A stretch of DNA of 64,000 nt from Hyphodiscus hymeniophilus (Eukaryota > Ascomycota > Leotiomycetes > Helotiales > Hyphodiscaceae): positions 806,001-870,000 of the forward strand of contig VNKQ01000004.1 in the NCBI GenBank assembly GCA_016508695.1. The letters are read 5' to 3'. The notes under the pieces were generated by a model. That model was not told where the DNA came from, did not search any database, and saw only the letters and a program-made list of their open reading frames with translations. Each line of letters begins with the position of its first letter. Position 1 is the stretch's first letter. Below are positions 10,083 to 22,032 of this stretch, piece after piece. The translations under genes and the position numbers were made by a program.

Positions 10083-11495
10083 ATGTCTTCGTCCGACAAC
10101 TTTGGCCTCGGAAATGGTACCGTGGTCGATCTAACCACAGCCGATCCGAGGGCGGTGGTCTGCTTCCTCAATGCGGGAGAGAACGAATACAACGGCCGGC
10201 TCGGGGCGCGTATCTCGGCCCTCTTCGTCATTCTCATCATCTCATCCGCCGCTACCTTCTTTCCCGTCCTGGCAGCGCGCGTCAGGTGGTTGAGAATCAA
10301 TATCTACGTCTACCTCTTTGCTCGATACTTTGGGGCGGGGGTCATTGTGGCCACAGCTTTCATCCAGTAAGCCGGCCACTATCTCCCGACGTGTCCCATC
10401 CACTGACCTCTCGACAGTCTTCTTGATCCAGCCTATGGCGAAATCGGTCCTCAGACATGCGTCGGAATGACGGGTGGCTGGGCTACCTACTCATGGGTTC
10501 CTGCCATCGTGCTCATCTCTGTTCTGCTGATCTTCCTGATGGATTTTGGCGCAGAGAGATACGTCGAGCACAAATACGGGATGGCTCACAGTGTGGCCGA
10601 CCATCCGAACGTCGAGGCTCTCATCACCGATCATCCTGGAAGTGACAATGGATTGGCTCGCAACAACAGAAATCTCTCTCTCTCTCACAACCAGCTGCAC
10701 TCCGGAGATCAGGACGAGAACATGCATGCGGCCATCTCAGCAGCGCAAGCACAGAAGGACGTCTCGCTAAAGAATCAGAGCTTGGAAAAAGAAGACCCAG
10801 AGCAGTTATCCCATGCCGACAGTAATGAAGAGATGCAAGAGAGGTCGTTCCGCCAACAGATTGCTGCCTTCCTGATCCTTGAGTTCGGCGTCATCTTCCA
10901 TTCGGTCATCATCGGTCTCAATCTTGGGACGGCGGGTGACGAGTTTAGCACTCTGTATCCTGTTCTCGTCTTCCATCAGTCATTCGAAGGTCTCGGCATT
11001 GGCGCGAGAATGTCTGCCATCCCTTTCCCTAGGCGCTTCAGCTGGTTGCCATGGTTCCTATGTGGTAGTTATGGCCTGACTACACCAATTGCGAGTAAGT
11101 TTGCCTTTTCTTTCTCCTTATTCTGCAAACTTTTCCCGAATCCGCCTGCAAGAGGACCTTGCTTGCGACCAGAGAAACAACTTGGGCATATTGAAATACC
11201 AAGTACGGGCTAGTCTCTGTCCTTGATCAACGCTGACTTGTGGCTCCTCGCAGTTGCCATCGGTCTCGGGCTGCGAACAACATACAACAGCGGATCGTAC
11301 ACTGCGAATGTCGTGTCAGGTGTTTTGGATTCGATATCTGCCGGGATCCTAATTTACACAGGGTTGGTGGAATTACTGGCTAGAGACTTCTTGTTCAATC
11401 CAGAGTTGACGAAGGAATCGAGGCGTCTCTTCTTCATGGTTGTCTGTGTATTCGTCGGAGCAGGGGTGATGGCTCTCCTTGGAAAGTGGGCATAA
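10083..11495 (+). CDS. ZIP-family zinc/iron transporter (Zrt1/2-like)
   Basis: Three exons, 10083-10366, 10418-11094 and 11254-11495, joined by GT-AG introns of 51 and 159 bp, give 400 aa. ZIP proteins move Zn(II) or Fe(II) into the cytosol. There are eight predicted membrane helices, with the first after about residue 40 and the C-terminus ending on a helix, as in the family. The metal-path signature is clear: helix IV has H-S-V-I-I-G-L-N-L-G and helix V has H-Q-S-F-E-G-L-G-I-G-A-R. The loop between helices III and IV (about residues 150-230) is long, polar and His-containing, as in plasma-membrane Zrt1/Zrt2. The second intron falls in T-T-P-I-A-(I)-A-I-G-L just after helix VI begins. High-affinity versus low-affinity type cannot be told. 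Confidence 0.9.
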
Positions 11496-12470
11496 GTATG
11501 CTTGTTGGTGTTTTGGGGCTGGTGGCTGCACGTGAAGCTCGACAAACAACCATGGAGCTCTTACAGTCATGAAATGTGGGCAAGGTCAGGTCATCCGGCC
11601 ATGAAGGATGCAAATAGACAGCAGAACAACTTACATAGAAACAGTAAACATTGGGCCCTGACTGTGCAACCCATGCTTTTATTGGATGACGTCGTACATC
11701 GTGAGAATGAAAAGACCCAAAGATATGTGATATCCTCAAGTGTTTCGGGGTTTGCATTCCTTCAATGACCGCCCGGCACCACCTGCCCAGTCTCGTCTCG
11801 CACTGACCCAGCACGGTGGCTCAACTTACATAATTCCAATCACAGCTTCTGAGTGGTTGCGGCAGCATCTCTTGACCTCCCAATCCTCCCAATCCTCCCA
11901 ATCCTCCCAATCCCACCTTTCTCCGCACAGGACGCGCAAAGACCTCGGACTGCCGCAACAGACCGCAAGCAAGCCGATGACTAAAATGCCCTCTCCAGCA
12001 AATGAACATCCTTCGGTCTCCTTTAGCTGACTGTCCTCCCCCACATGTCTCATGCGCCGACCACTCATCGCATTGCTGACACACAGGACCCCTAGATTTG
12101 TGTTCCATACTATGCCCAATGTAGAGAGAGAAGGAACCAATTGGAAGCCTCCTGATCCGCAAGCGTCGCAGTCTAGGTTTCTTCGCATTGGCTTGCCGTT
12201 GCCGCGATCGAAAGATCGAGGAACGGGGCCGGAAAAAGACAATGGACAGGAACATAATGGCTAAAGATCCCATGCGTACAGTAAGATATGGGAAATTGTA
12301 TATCTGGGCGAAACCTCCTGGCTCTTGGAATGTTCTATCATCACAATCATCACAATCATCACCTACGAACCCACCGTCAAGCGACTACAGAACTCAACCA
12401 AGCAACTCCCTCCCGTCTTTGATCCAGGCTCGTTTATTTCTCGGTAGAAAAGGGGCTCTCGCTAGCGCAA
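11496..12470. other. Intergenic region with short tandem repeats
   Basis: This region links the ZIP gene and the bZIP gene. It contains a 9-bp tandem repeat (CCAATCCTC, about four copies) at 11878-11911 and an ATCATCACA repeat at about 12337-12361. No gene is supported. Confidence 0.45.
11878..11911 (+). repeat. 9-bp tandem repeat (CCAATCCTC)n
   Basis: About four near-perfect copies of CCAATCCTC follow each other. Each copy contains CCAAT, the sequence bound by the Hap complex, but this is likely a simple repeat. Confidence 0.7.
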
Positions 12471-13447
12471 ATGGACGGACGATATCACCAAACCCAAACC
12501 CGCCTTCCTCTGAGCTCCCTCCTTGTCTGTCCCCCGCTATTCTCCTTTGTTGACCTACACTCATAATCTACAGGCACAATACCTCACTACACATGCGCGA
12601 AACTCAACATCCTCTCCGCCAGAACTCTTCCTCAGCATCCCAGACGTAGACTACAGCGGCTTCTACTGCCCCTCCTGCTCCCTGCCAGGACCATGTCTCT
12701 GTTCAGTCTCCAACCTTTCTTCATCATACCTAGAATTCTCGCCTGCAGCCAACACGAATTCCCCAGACAATTCGACGTTGAATGACTTTGATATCAGCGC
12801 GTACATAGCTACGCCGGAACCATCAGCACATTCCACACCTAGCATGAGCTTCTCAACCTCGACACCATCGAGTCCCACGACAATCAATACACCCAGCAGG
12901 GATACGACCGAGAAAGATGACTGGAGCCACGTCATGAGAGATCGTAGGAGGAGGAGCGGTGTCATGAGCGCCGAAGAAGCTCGCGAGGTATGTTTCCTCT
13001 CTGCTACAAACCGCCTCCCTTATCTCCCACCCTCCACCAACCTCCCATTCCCATTCTCCGAGTCAACCCACCCCCGTTCCAGCCAATCCCTAAAGTGCTT
13101 TCCAGTCGGCCTCCTTCCTCAACACTCCGGAGTTCAAGAATGCCTCGAGGAAAGAGAAAGAAGAGCTGATAGCGCGCTACCAGAAACGGCAACAGCAGAA
13201 CCGTAACTCGCAGCGGAACTTCAGGCGGCGCCAGGCGAAGCTGGTGGATGATCTGAGGGAGGAGATCGAGAAGTTGAAGAGTGAGAATGGGAGATTGACA
13301 GAAGAGCTTTCGGCGAGGCAGAAAAGGGAGAGGAAGGGAGAAGGGCATGCAGGAGCGCGAAAGAAGAGAGTCGTGACTAAGGAGGTCGAGATCGAGGTGC
13401 TGGATGATGATAATGGAGATGGGGATGGAGAAACAGATGAGGAATAA
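12471..13447 (+). CDS. bZIP transcription factor, Yap-like with divergent basic region
   Basis: The model has exons 12471-12524, 12574-12987 and 13106-13447 (269 aa). Introns are 49 bp (weak donor GTCTGT, acceptor CTACAG) and 118 bp (GTATGT...CCAG). The middle is Ser/Thr/Pro-rich. Residues about 180-225 form a bZIP: the basic region Q-x-x-Q-N-R-N-S-Q-R-N-F-R-R-R-Q keeps the invariant N-x7-R and the Q/R spacing of Yap/Pap1 factors, but the usual two alanines are Asn-Ser and a third is Asn. Leucine heptads follow (L-V-D-D-L...I-E-K-L...N-G-R-L), then a basic patch and an acidic tail. It is a nuclear DNA-binding protein whose target is unknown. Exon 1 is the least certain part: no in-frame ATG precedes the conserved region without it. 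Confidence 0.6.
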
Positions 13448-16308
13448 TCGTCCTCTTTGATATGGCGTTATGGGGTTGGAGCGTTGTAATTTTCTTCTTT
13501 AGTTAATACTCGAATAATGAAGACAAAATACTTGTTACTTTGTTCTCGACCTCCTAGCTCATATTGCTACGCAAATGAGAAAATGCTCGCCACCCTGTCT
13601 GCCACGATTCTCAAGACTCCAAACTCTCTCCACATGATCCAGATAGTGTCTGGATGCCTCCCTCGACCCACGAAGGAGCATGATATCTCCCATCCTCCAC
13701 ACCGCGAGCCAGCCAGCTCATCACCTCGGCCATCGACTCGAACGAAGCGCAGGTAGGCGGACCTTAGGTCCATCAATGGTATCCCAAAACATCTGCATAA
13801 CAATAATTCTCGGGGATACCTTCGTACGCTACCCCTATTCATCATTCGCCAAAGGAGCGATCACTCAGCAAGAGTGCATGAACATTGCATTGGCGCCTCA
13901 GCATGCGGCCCCGGGAGAAGGTTTCCAGCTTCTAGGAGGAGCAGCCATGTGCAGGGAAGGCCCAAAACGTCTTCTGGCTCGTGCAGCCGTTGGCCATACA
14001 CGCAGTAGATCCATGTACAGAGAGGGAGAATCGCTCATTAGTCATGACTCGATGGCTTACATACGTCTCCCATCAGACACGCTTTCGTGCTCTGATTCGA
14101 CGTGGGGCTTCCTCGATGCGGTGATGTGCAGAATCGAGTGCTTGGGCCTGGGGATTGGACTTGCCTGGCCTTGCAGATGATACTCGCATATGTACTTGTA
14201 CTTGTACATGCAACAATGGATCCGTTCAGGCTCGAGTCATCTATGAAGGACGGGATCCGCGAATCAAAACCACTTACTGTACGGTCATCTGAAGGTAGAC
14301 GCTGCATTGCTATGCTGGACCGCGATCAGAGAAGGACCTATATTGCAGGGAACCGAATATGCCAAATCCCGATAATTCAGCGTCTGTGTTCTCCATGCAT
14401 CAGAAATAGGCTTTCTTGCGAACTGTACACGTGGGATCGGATAATTGGCTCCTCGACCTTCTTGTACCATATAGGATATCCCAATCTCTTTACTGGTTTT
14501 GAACGATTCGGATAACCACTTTCGATATCTGCATATTAGGTACCAGTAGAGAACCGGTGTCTTTCCCGAGAGGAAGTGGGTAAATTGACGACTTGAAGAA
14601 GAGAACAACGATATCCGTACCCCAACGCAACACGTTAGCTATAAACGGTAGCTTTGGATCCATCCAAATGGTAATGAATACCAAATTCGCCCCCTTGCAC
14701 GAAGATCTCCGACCACATCCTTTATTTGGACGAATACTGGCTAACGAAAGGTGTACAGGTCTCGAACAAGATCTGGCAGACATAACGCAGCAGCACTGGT
14801 TACATCCGAACGAGAAAGGCCCGCGGCTGACTTCCTCCGTGGACCGTGGCCCACTACCATCGGGCACTAGCAACTCGATGGGAAAGATATTCAAATAATA
14901 CCTCGGCGGCTCAGGCATCAATGGTGTGAAGGCGCTCCTAGAGTCACCCGAGTTCGAACCAGCTCACCGCGAGCTGTGGGGAAAATGCATACTTCCAAGA
15001 AAACTCACCAGTTCAATGCAAGGCCATGAGTTCGTAAGAAGATTACCGGCTGGCCAACCTCATGCCCCTTTTCCTAACCGAGGTCTTCCAATAGAGCGAG
15101 TTCATTGCCATTGGCTGGACCTAAAGCTGGAAGTCGTGACAGAGATAGAGACAGCAGACGTGACAGAGACAGCAATATGTGTCGTGACAGCGACATGTCT
15201 CGCGACAGCGAAGGGAGTATTTACTATTTTAAGCGCGATTCTACCGTTCACCAGAAAATACTGGCGTCAATACGAGCACTCGAACTCAATACAGGCTGAA
15301 CTTGGTATGCTGATCCTCCATCTCATTTCCAGTCACTATTTCCTGTTGTAGTACTCAAGACGGTTTTCCCATAAAAACGCCGCTGGGAAACATTAAATAC
15401 TAACCTCCCAAGACAGTCAAAGCCACCAAGCGTAAGGATGAAGTAGCCTCCGCGTTTGCCCCAGTCGAATTGATCTCTGCACACGTCCTATCTGACAGGA
15501 AGTTCACTTAGTTTCCAAGAATTCCGTCATCGAAGCCCCTTCCAGGGGATCCCCACAAAAAGCCATTGTCGGGAGACCAGCTCAGTGTCGACCGACGAGC
15601 CATGTCAGCGCTCTCAACAACCGAGAAGCGAGTGACAACAACCTAGTGAGCTGTCGACAAAAACAGTTCTTCACCGTAGTTCACGCACAATGAAAAGTGA
15701 CGCGAAGAAATGAGAGATTTCAAAAACTAGCATGTGAAACAGCCGGGTCAGTCACAAGCACAGAAAGAAGGGTGTTGAACGCTTGGCCACAGGTCTGATT
15801 AGTTGATGGGCGGGAATTCCGAGGTGGGGGAACTTTGGAATACGACGTTATCTACCGACGATGGACAGATCTTTGGTGGATCTTCGGCGGATCTTTGGCG
15901 GAAGAATGTTATAAAAGTACTTACTTTTTCTATTGTAAGACCTTTTGCCCTTAGTCTGAAGAACAGGTATTTCGGAGCTGCGACGTAGAAAGGAGGTTGC
16001 TGATGTTTGCTTGACTGTTGGATTTATTATGATAGAACTAATTCCTGCTTGAGATCGTTGTTCCTCCATTCACAGTGGTCAATCTCTTCCAAAGGGTCCA
16101 CACCGCCCAGAGTTGAACTTCCTCCCAGAGTCTTGTGAAGGACAGCGCTCAATGTGTAACGAGCACGTTTAGAATAATTTATAATCTAAATCTAGCCTAG
16201 CTAGAGTGCGCATCAAGAGTGCCACACAATATTGGATGCAGAAATGAAAAGAAAAAAGTTGCCTTGTACGATACTCCTCAACCCAATCATGACCTCTCAA
16301 TTGTGTGT
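13448..16308. other. 2.9 kb without a convincing gene
   Basis: Short open stretches occur on both strands, but none shows a known domain, codon bias or a splice-linked extension. The stretch contains an imperfect GTGACAGAGA-type repeat at about 15134-15215. It may hold a non-coding transcript or a decayed gene; I cannot tell which. Confidence 0.4.
15134..15215 (+). repeat. Imperfect GTGACAG(AGA) tandem repeat
   Basis: Seven or so degenerate units built on CGTGACAG/AGACAG. Read from an ATG at 15105, one frame gives an Arg-Asp/Ser-rich peptide of 64 aa. The repeat alone can create that pattern, so I do not call a gene. Confidence 0.55.
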
Positions 16309-17085
16309 TTAGAATGCACCTGCTCCGTTCTTCTCGTCAATATGGCGGTATCTTGCCTTCTCCTTGCGGTCCTTGAGTAGCATTGCAGTTGCCATGATCA
16401 GGACCACATCAACCCCTGTGTAATATTAGCCAGCTTCCATATCTGCATCCAAGAGAATACATACCAACAATCCCAAAAGCGCCCGTGAAGACCAAATCCA
16501 ACAAGTTATTTCCAAAACTTGAAAACGGTCCAACGCATCCTACCGTCGCAGCAGCCACAAGTGCATTCGGACAAGTCGTGTCAACTACAAAAGGTGGCGA
16601 AGTGCTGTTGGTGTATCCACAGCAGCTAAATTCTTGTTGAAGTAGACTTTGGGATGAAGCTGGGAGAGCTTGCCACACGGGTAGGAGATTCTCGCGCATT
16701 CGCAGTGTGTCGAACCAGATTACAAGGCCGACAACCATAGTGTAGAGGGCACAGATGACGGTCATGTAGCCAGTGAACTTCAGCCAACCTCTTGTCATAG
16801 GAATAACCATGGCAGGGACAGAGAGGAGGAAGGTGACGAAGACTAAGACGGCGTTCCCGATTGCAGCTAGATTGAAAGTCAGTAGCTGAGAGATCGAAAA
16901 TGAGGGGTGTAGTGACCATTTAGAGGACATTGTGAGAACAGTAGATTCCTTGCGACAGTGTCGACGGTGGGCGACTTGGTCATTTGGGCTTCGGTGGTCA
17001 AGGCGAACACAATCAGAAGGCCACCAGATACCACGAAGAGAAGGTCTGCGGCCACATAACTCAAGAATATATTGTCCCGCGCCAT
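16309..17085 (-). CDS. Tetraspanin-like four-helix membrane protein
   Basis: Exons on the minus strand are 16917-17085, 16465-16866 and 16309-16415, with 50-bp and 49-bp GT-AG introns, giving 225 aa. The topology is that of a tetraspanin: a helix near residues 8-28, two more helices in the middle of exon 2, a larger extracellular loop with the hallmark S-C-C-G-Y and two further cysteines (D-T-T-C-P and V-G-C-V), and a fourth helix split by the last intron (G-A-F-G-I-V-G-V-D-V-V-L-I-M). The tail is short, basic and cytosolic. Fungal tetraspanins such as Pls1 act in appressorium function and polarised growth; this one may be a Tsp2/Tsp3-type member, which I cannot resolve. The first intron has a good CTGAC branch site next to its acceptor. 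Confidence 0.75.
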
Positions 17086-19813
17086 TATGATTGATGGCAG
17101 TGAAGTCGAAATCTGCGAGAAGTGTAATTCACAGAGGTGGTGATTTAGAGTCTTTGATGACGGCCGGCGTCTAAAAATTAAGGCCACTCGAAGGACTACG
17201 TCGAAGAAGTCGACCAAGAAAACTCCACTTCTTGAAAGGAAAGAACAACGTAGAATTGAAGAATGAAAAGACAGAGATTGTAGACAAACAAACCGTACAA
17301 CGGAGTGAAAGGAAAGAAGAATCTGCAAACACTTGCTCTTGCATTGTGAACTTGAACCGTGCAGCCTCGAGGCCGCGGTGTCTCAGGTATGGATGTTGCG
17401 ATCCTCGACACTTGGTGTTTTAGAAGTTGCGTCAGATCTGAAGCATTTCGGAACACTCGAGGGGCTCGACCAGTGATTATTCATTCCTTAGAGCGTTTGA
17501 ATACGATAACAGTCTAGTCGTACTCGACCTCCGAGGAAACAGTTGAACTTGGGGGATGTAATTTCGAGATGTCGTTGCAAAAGGCTGAATGAAACGTTCT
17601 AACGGCCAGATTTAGCTACTGGAGCCTGAAGCATGAGGCATCAACACTATCACGTGGTGAATGTAGTGTGAGGATCAATTGCAAGGCTTTCTGCAAACGT
17701 CGATTGTAACAGGCCCGTTGTCGTATTAAAGGTACACCGTAGAGTAGTTCGATGAGTTGTCTCGGGGACATAGGAATTGAGTTTCAGTCACGTGATGTTG
17801 AGGAACACCGCGGGGAACGTCCTTACCCGCTTTGCCAAGGGAATGGGTGAGGTCTTTTAGTCTTAATCGTGACACCGAATAAGAAGTGCTTCCAGTCTCA
17901 TTCACTTTGGTAATGTTTCAACCTAAGTGTCTGTTGGATTGGACACTCGTTCTTGAGAAATGTTAATGTGTTTGCCTTGATTCATTTCAGGTGGTTTTGC
18001 ACATGCCTTTGGAATCATTTCGAGAAAAGACATTAGCCGGAGCAAATCCCTTCCTCCTTCAACAACAAAGGAAACCTCGACCTTTGCCATTCACATGTGG
18101 CGCATTATTCGTTACTGACTTGTCGGCAACAAAGGCGGAATTGAGATATCTCTCTGCTGCTTCAATACCGATCTCACCCGCGCTGGTCGCTGGCAGGTGG
18201 ATTACATAAGTTATTGCTCCGGAGCGAAGAATCCCACAACCAATCATACCGCCTCAATCTCCGGCGTTTCACGCCTCGGTTTTCCGCTAGTTCATATCTC
18301 ATACGCCTTTAACCTTTAAGAGGCCATTTCCCACTTTGGAATGCTCTTGTCCCCTTTCGTCTTTTGCCAAACACTCAGACTTAGAGACAGCAGCAATCCT
18401 TGCCCCAAGAAGCACATCAACCGAGATCGAAAAGGAGTCGAGATAACACTTGCTGGATTGCTTGGCCAGGAGGGTCAGAGATCAATTGTAAGCAAAAAGG
18501 TACGTCTCGCTTTCTCGTCTTTCCATTTTTCTATCATTTCGCGATGTTGCATCGTGGTCGACCCCCTCCAGCACGACCACCAACGGCCGCCACAACGCAG
18601 ATTGGGGGAGAAGCGACCAGACCTATCTGGGTCGAGTTGAGTCTATGCTCGTTCAGTATCAGACTGTCAAACTGTCAGTGCTGGCTGGCGATCAAGTCGA
18701 GATGCGAGCCCCTTTCTCCCACCTCCTGAATGGGACAACCAGTCCCAAATCCCAAGTTCTTCTCTGTACTCACTCGTTTATGAATCCAATCCGCCTACAA
18801 TTGTGGGTGGGGGCCGACATGAGGTAAGAGCAGAGTAGAACAGGGAGAGGGAAGAGGTTGAGGGCAGCGCAGAGTTGCCTGCCCAAGTATGCAATCCATC
18901 AATTTGGATACGGATATGGATATGGATATGAATATTCAAACTGTCTACCCATGGTAGATGTGTTTTGAGTGTATGAGTCCATGTCCTAGCCACTTCCCCT
19001 TTTTCCGTTTGCCGTTCTGCCCTCGTCCGAACTTCACTGGACTCGCATCTTCGGGGATGGGGATCTCGAGTAAGCGTATCGCCGCATTCCATTCGCCAGC
19101 CGCCAGCCAGCAATGCAGCATCCATCCATTCCGCCCCCAACTCCCAAGGAGTGACCGAGAACGGCCGACAACTGCACCCAACCAACAAACCAATCTGATA
19201 CCCACCACCACTACCACAAGGACCACAATTCACCACCACCGGTCCACCACCAACTCAGGCTACTCAGCATAGCCCCCGAAACCGATCATGCCCCCCAAAG
19301 GCTCCCCCCCACCCCGAACTGCCCTCCAATGGCTCCATCGCCCTCCATCAGCCTCTTAGAGCGCTTCTAGTGATCGCTCAAGGCCGGAAGCCCACACAAG
19401 CCCTCCCCAAGCATGTCAGAAAACATACCCTTCCCCCAAAACCCCCCCAGCCTCTGCCATTTCCTTGCCATTATTCGCTTGTGCATCTCAATCTATTCTT
19501 CTTTCAATCAATCCCGCACCCGCTGCACATCCTTCACCTTGCCTGATCAATCAATTAATCCACTGTTTGTATCTCAGGTCCCCCCCACAGGAACACAAAC
19601 CTTATTCGAGCCGGTACATCAGAAACGCCTTCCAATCCAAGCTTTACTTCGGCTTATACACATCGGTTCACTCCATCCGCGCCATCCTCAATTCAGTTGT
19701 CCGCGACCCAGGTACTTGCGACAACAGCCTCTCGATCCCATAAGCAGTAAGGTCATCGGCACCCTTCTCAAAAGAGACATTCTCGTCATACCTCAAAAAG
19801 AAACCTCAATACA
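17086..19813. other. Long divergent intergenic region (tetraspanin / MADS-box gene)
   Basis: 2.7 kb between the tetraspanin start (-) and the MADS-box start (+). It has a palindrome TCACGTGA at 17788-17795, a GGATAT/GGATATG repeat at about 18907-18930, and C-rich and CCA-rich tracts at 19200-19450. The final kilobase is pyrimidine-rich, as in long fungal 5' leaders. I see no coding gene. Confidence 0.45.
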
Positions 19814-20600
19814 ATGGCCGACATCACCGATCCCAACGAAGCGTCCCCATCTGCCCTCGATGACCACAGTCTCGGAAATGGCAACGAATCTCGCGGCATC
19901 AAACGCCAACGTCCATCCACTGCCGACGACGATGATGATGACGATGACAAGCCCGGTCGTGAGAGAAGGAAGATTGAGATCAAGTTCATTACTGACAAAT
20001 CGCGTCGTCATATTACATTTTCGAAGCGCAAGGCGGGTATCATGAAGAAGGTTAGTCGCATCCCCAATTGCACGCGTATCTTCGCGTGCGAACCAACACT
20101 ACATTGAACGAACATCTATGCTGATACGTTAACAGGCATATGAACTGTCTGTTTTGACTGGCACTCAAGTTCTCCTCCTCGTCGTTTCCGAGACCGGGTT
20201 GGTCTACACCTTCACGACGCCTAAACTTCAACCTCTTGTCACCAAGGCTGAGGGCAAGAATTTGATTCAGGTATGCGCCAATCTACATGAGACTCGAGAT
20301 TCCCACTAATACCGGCAATAGGCTTGCTTGAATGCCCCCGAACCTGCAGGTAACGGCGAGAACGGCGTTGACGATGGTGCCGTTGAGTCCCCCGAAGAAC
20401 CTACCCCACAACACCTCCCTCCCCAACAAGGCCGTGCGATGCCGCAGCAGGCCCCGAATATGCATGCCGGCGGCTACATGCAACCAACAATGGAGCAGCA
20501 ACAAGCTCTCGCATATCAGAACTATGTTGCTCAACAACAGAACCGTGGCGGGTACCCGATGCCACCTCAAGCCGGTATCCCACATTCACATCAAGCATAA
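19814..20600 (+). CDS. MCM1: Mcm1/SRF-type MADS-box transcription factor
   Basis: Exons 19814-20050, 20136-20270 and 20322-20600 (introns 85 and 51 bp) give 216 aa. After an N-terminal leader with an eight-Asp tract (about residues 38-45), the MADS domain spans about 48-115. It starts G-R-E-R-R-K-I-E-I-K-F-I and includes R-R-H-I-T-F-S-K-R-K-A-G-I-M-K-K, A-Y-E-L-S-V-L-T-G and the beta-strand region V-L-L-L-V-V-S-E-T-G, the pattern of SRF-type rather than MEF2-type factors. The C-terminus is Gln/Pro-rich, as in fungal Mcm1. This nuclear dimeric factor works with partners such as mating-type proteins in cell identity and morphogenesis. Intron 1 interrupts the MADS box directly after the G-I-M-K-K motif. 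Confidence 0.93.
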
Positions 20601-22032
20601 TGAGTTCCTGCCATCCCAGCACACGAAGGAGAGCCAAGCTTGTCTTTGAAGAAACTGATACCCGACACATAATTCACGCGTTTCTTGAGACGTTTTCGTG
20701 TCATGCGGGTCTCTATCCTCACAATGGTACTTGCAGATGGTGTTTGGGTGTCTTCAGGGTCTTTTTCACGTTGATTCCGCTTTCATTGCACAGAGTTCTT
20801 TCTCCTCGTTCTACAAAACTTAAAAATTACATGCGCAATTGACGAGATAATCCCTCTGGGTCTCAAGGATGGTACGGCAAAGGATATATTGAGGTGGACG
20901 TGAACTGAGGATTGATGGGGGAATTTTGACATTTGTATGTGGGCTTTTCGTCGACTGATCTTTCGCGTTGGAAGTGTAGATGCAGTCATAGCCATCGTGG
21001 ACACCTCTTGCTTTGCGCCTTCACAGTGTTGCTCTCTGTACAGTATGAGTACTGCAATTGGTTGGGGTCAATGGAATCTTTAATGCAAACCGTTACATTA
21101 TACTCCTTCTTCGTGAGTACCTAAATTTAAGAGTATGGTAAGTAAGCGTAGGGCCGGTACTCAGCTCTCGACGAACCATTTGCTTGACCGACTACACAGA
21201 GAAAGAGCCTCCATAATTACTGTGACCCACGCTTCTTAAAACTTACGCCTGCTTTCACCACCGCTCATCAAGAAAGGTTCCATGACGTCGAATCCTGTCA
21301 CACAAGTCTTACGGCTTCGGCACGGCAGCCCGCATCTTTCTTTCCACCCTGTAGTGAAACCCTACTCCCGTCTGTTTGCTTGTTAGAAGCCGATGGACTA
21401 TTTGCTACCTTTTTCCGTCTGATGTTTTGGGATGGACACTTTTCCGATGGACGCTTGGCTGTGTTGGGGGAACGTGGTGGGATCGGATTCAAGTCAAGTG
21501 ACATAAATGTGGAAAGGCTGACGATGCAGTAAGTATCTCAGCCGTGACAAGTGTCGGGCACTCTCGGGGAATTCTCATCTCAGGGATGTTTGAGGGAAGC
21601 AGTTTAAGCAAATTTGATGGGCTATGTGGGGTCGAGGATTTGAGCTTGATCGAGGGGAGAGATGGAGCGACGGTGTAACGGGTTGAGGTTACGTTGAGGC
21701 TTGGTGTCTTGGGAGTTGGGTCTCGATCCTGGCCGGCATATGTATCAAGTGCCGGGGATTAGGGTTCCATATCATAAGAAAGAGCTGCTTTAGCATGTCA
21801 TAGGAATTTATGAAAGGAAGACTTTGTTGTAATCGTAGGGTTCATTCCAGAGGCGCCAACGTTGGCGCGTTGAAGCTTCTATATTCTAGATATTGATATC
21901 GAGCTCCGACTCCACTCAGACAAGTGTTCCTGTCAAGCTCTTGACACACTTCACGGCATCTGTAATCGTATGCACGTGGTACATGATCCCCAGACGCCTT
22001 ACGCTATTGTACATTCTCCTTCCCAGCTAAAG
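20601..22032. other. Intergenic region between converging genes
   Basis: This holds the 3' flanks of the MADS-box gene (+) and the NIPA transporter (-). Nothing in it looks coding; short ORFs lack domains or splice signals. Confidence 0.4.

Noticed and set aside
12523..12573. In-frame start of the bZIP gene at 12523
   Set aside because: The codon there is TTG, not used as a start in fungal nuclear genes; the sequence after it behaves as the end of an intron (CTACAG acceptor).
14935..14975. Possible tRNA B-box (AGTTCGAACC) near 14950
   Set aside because: No matching acceptor, D or anticodon stems can be drawn around it.
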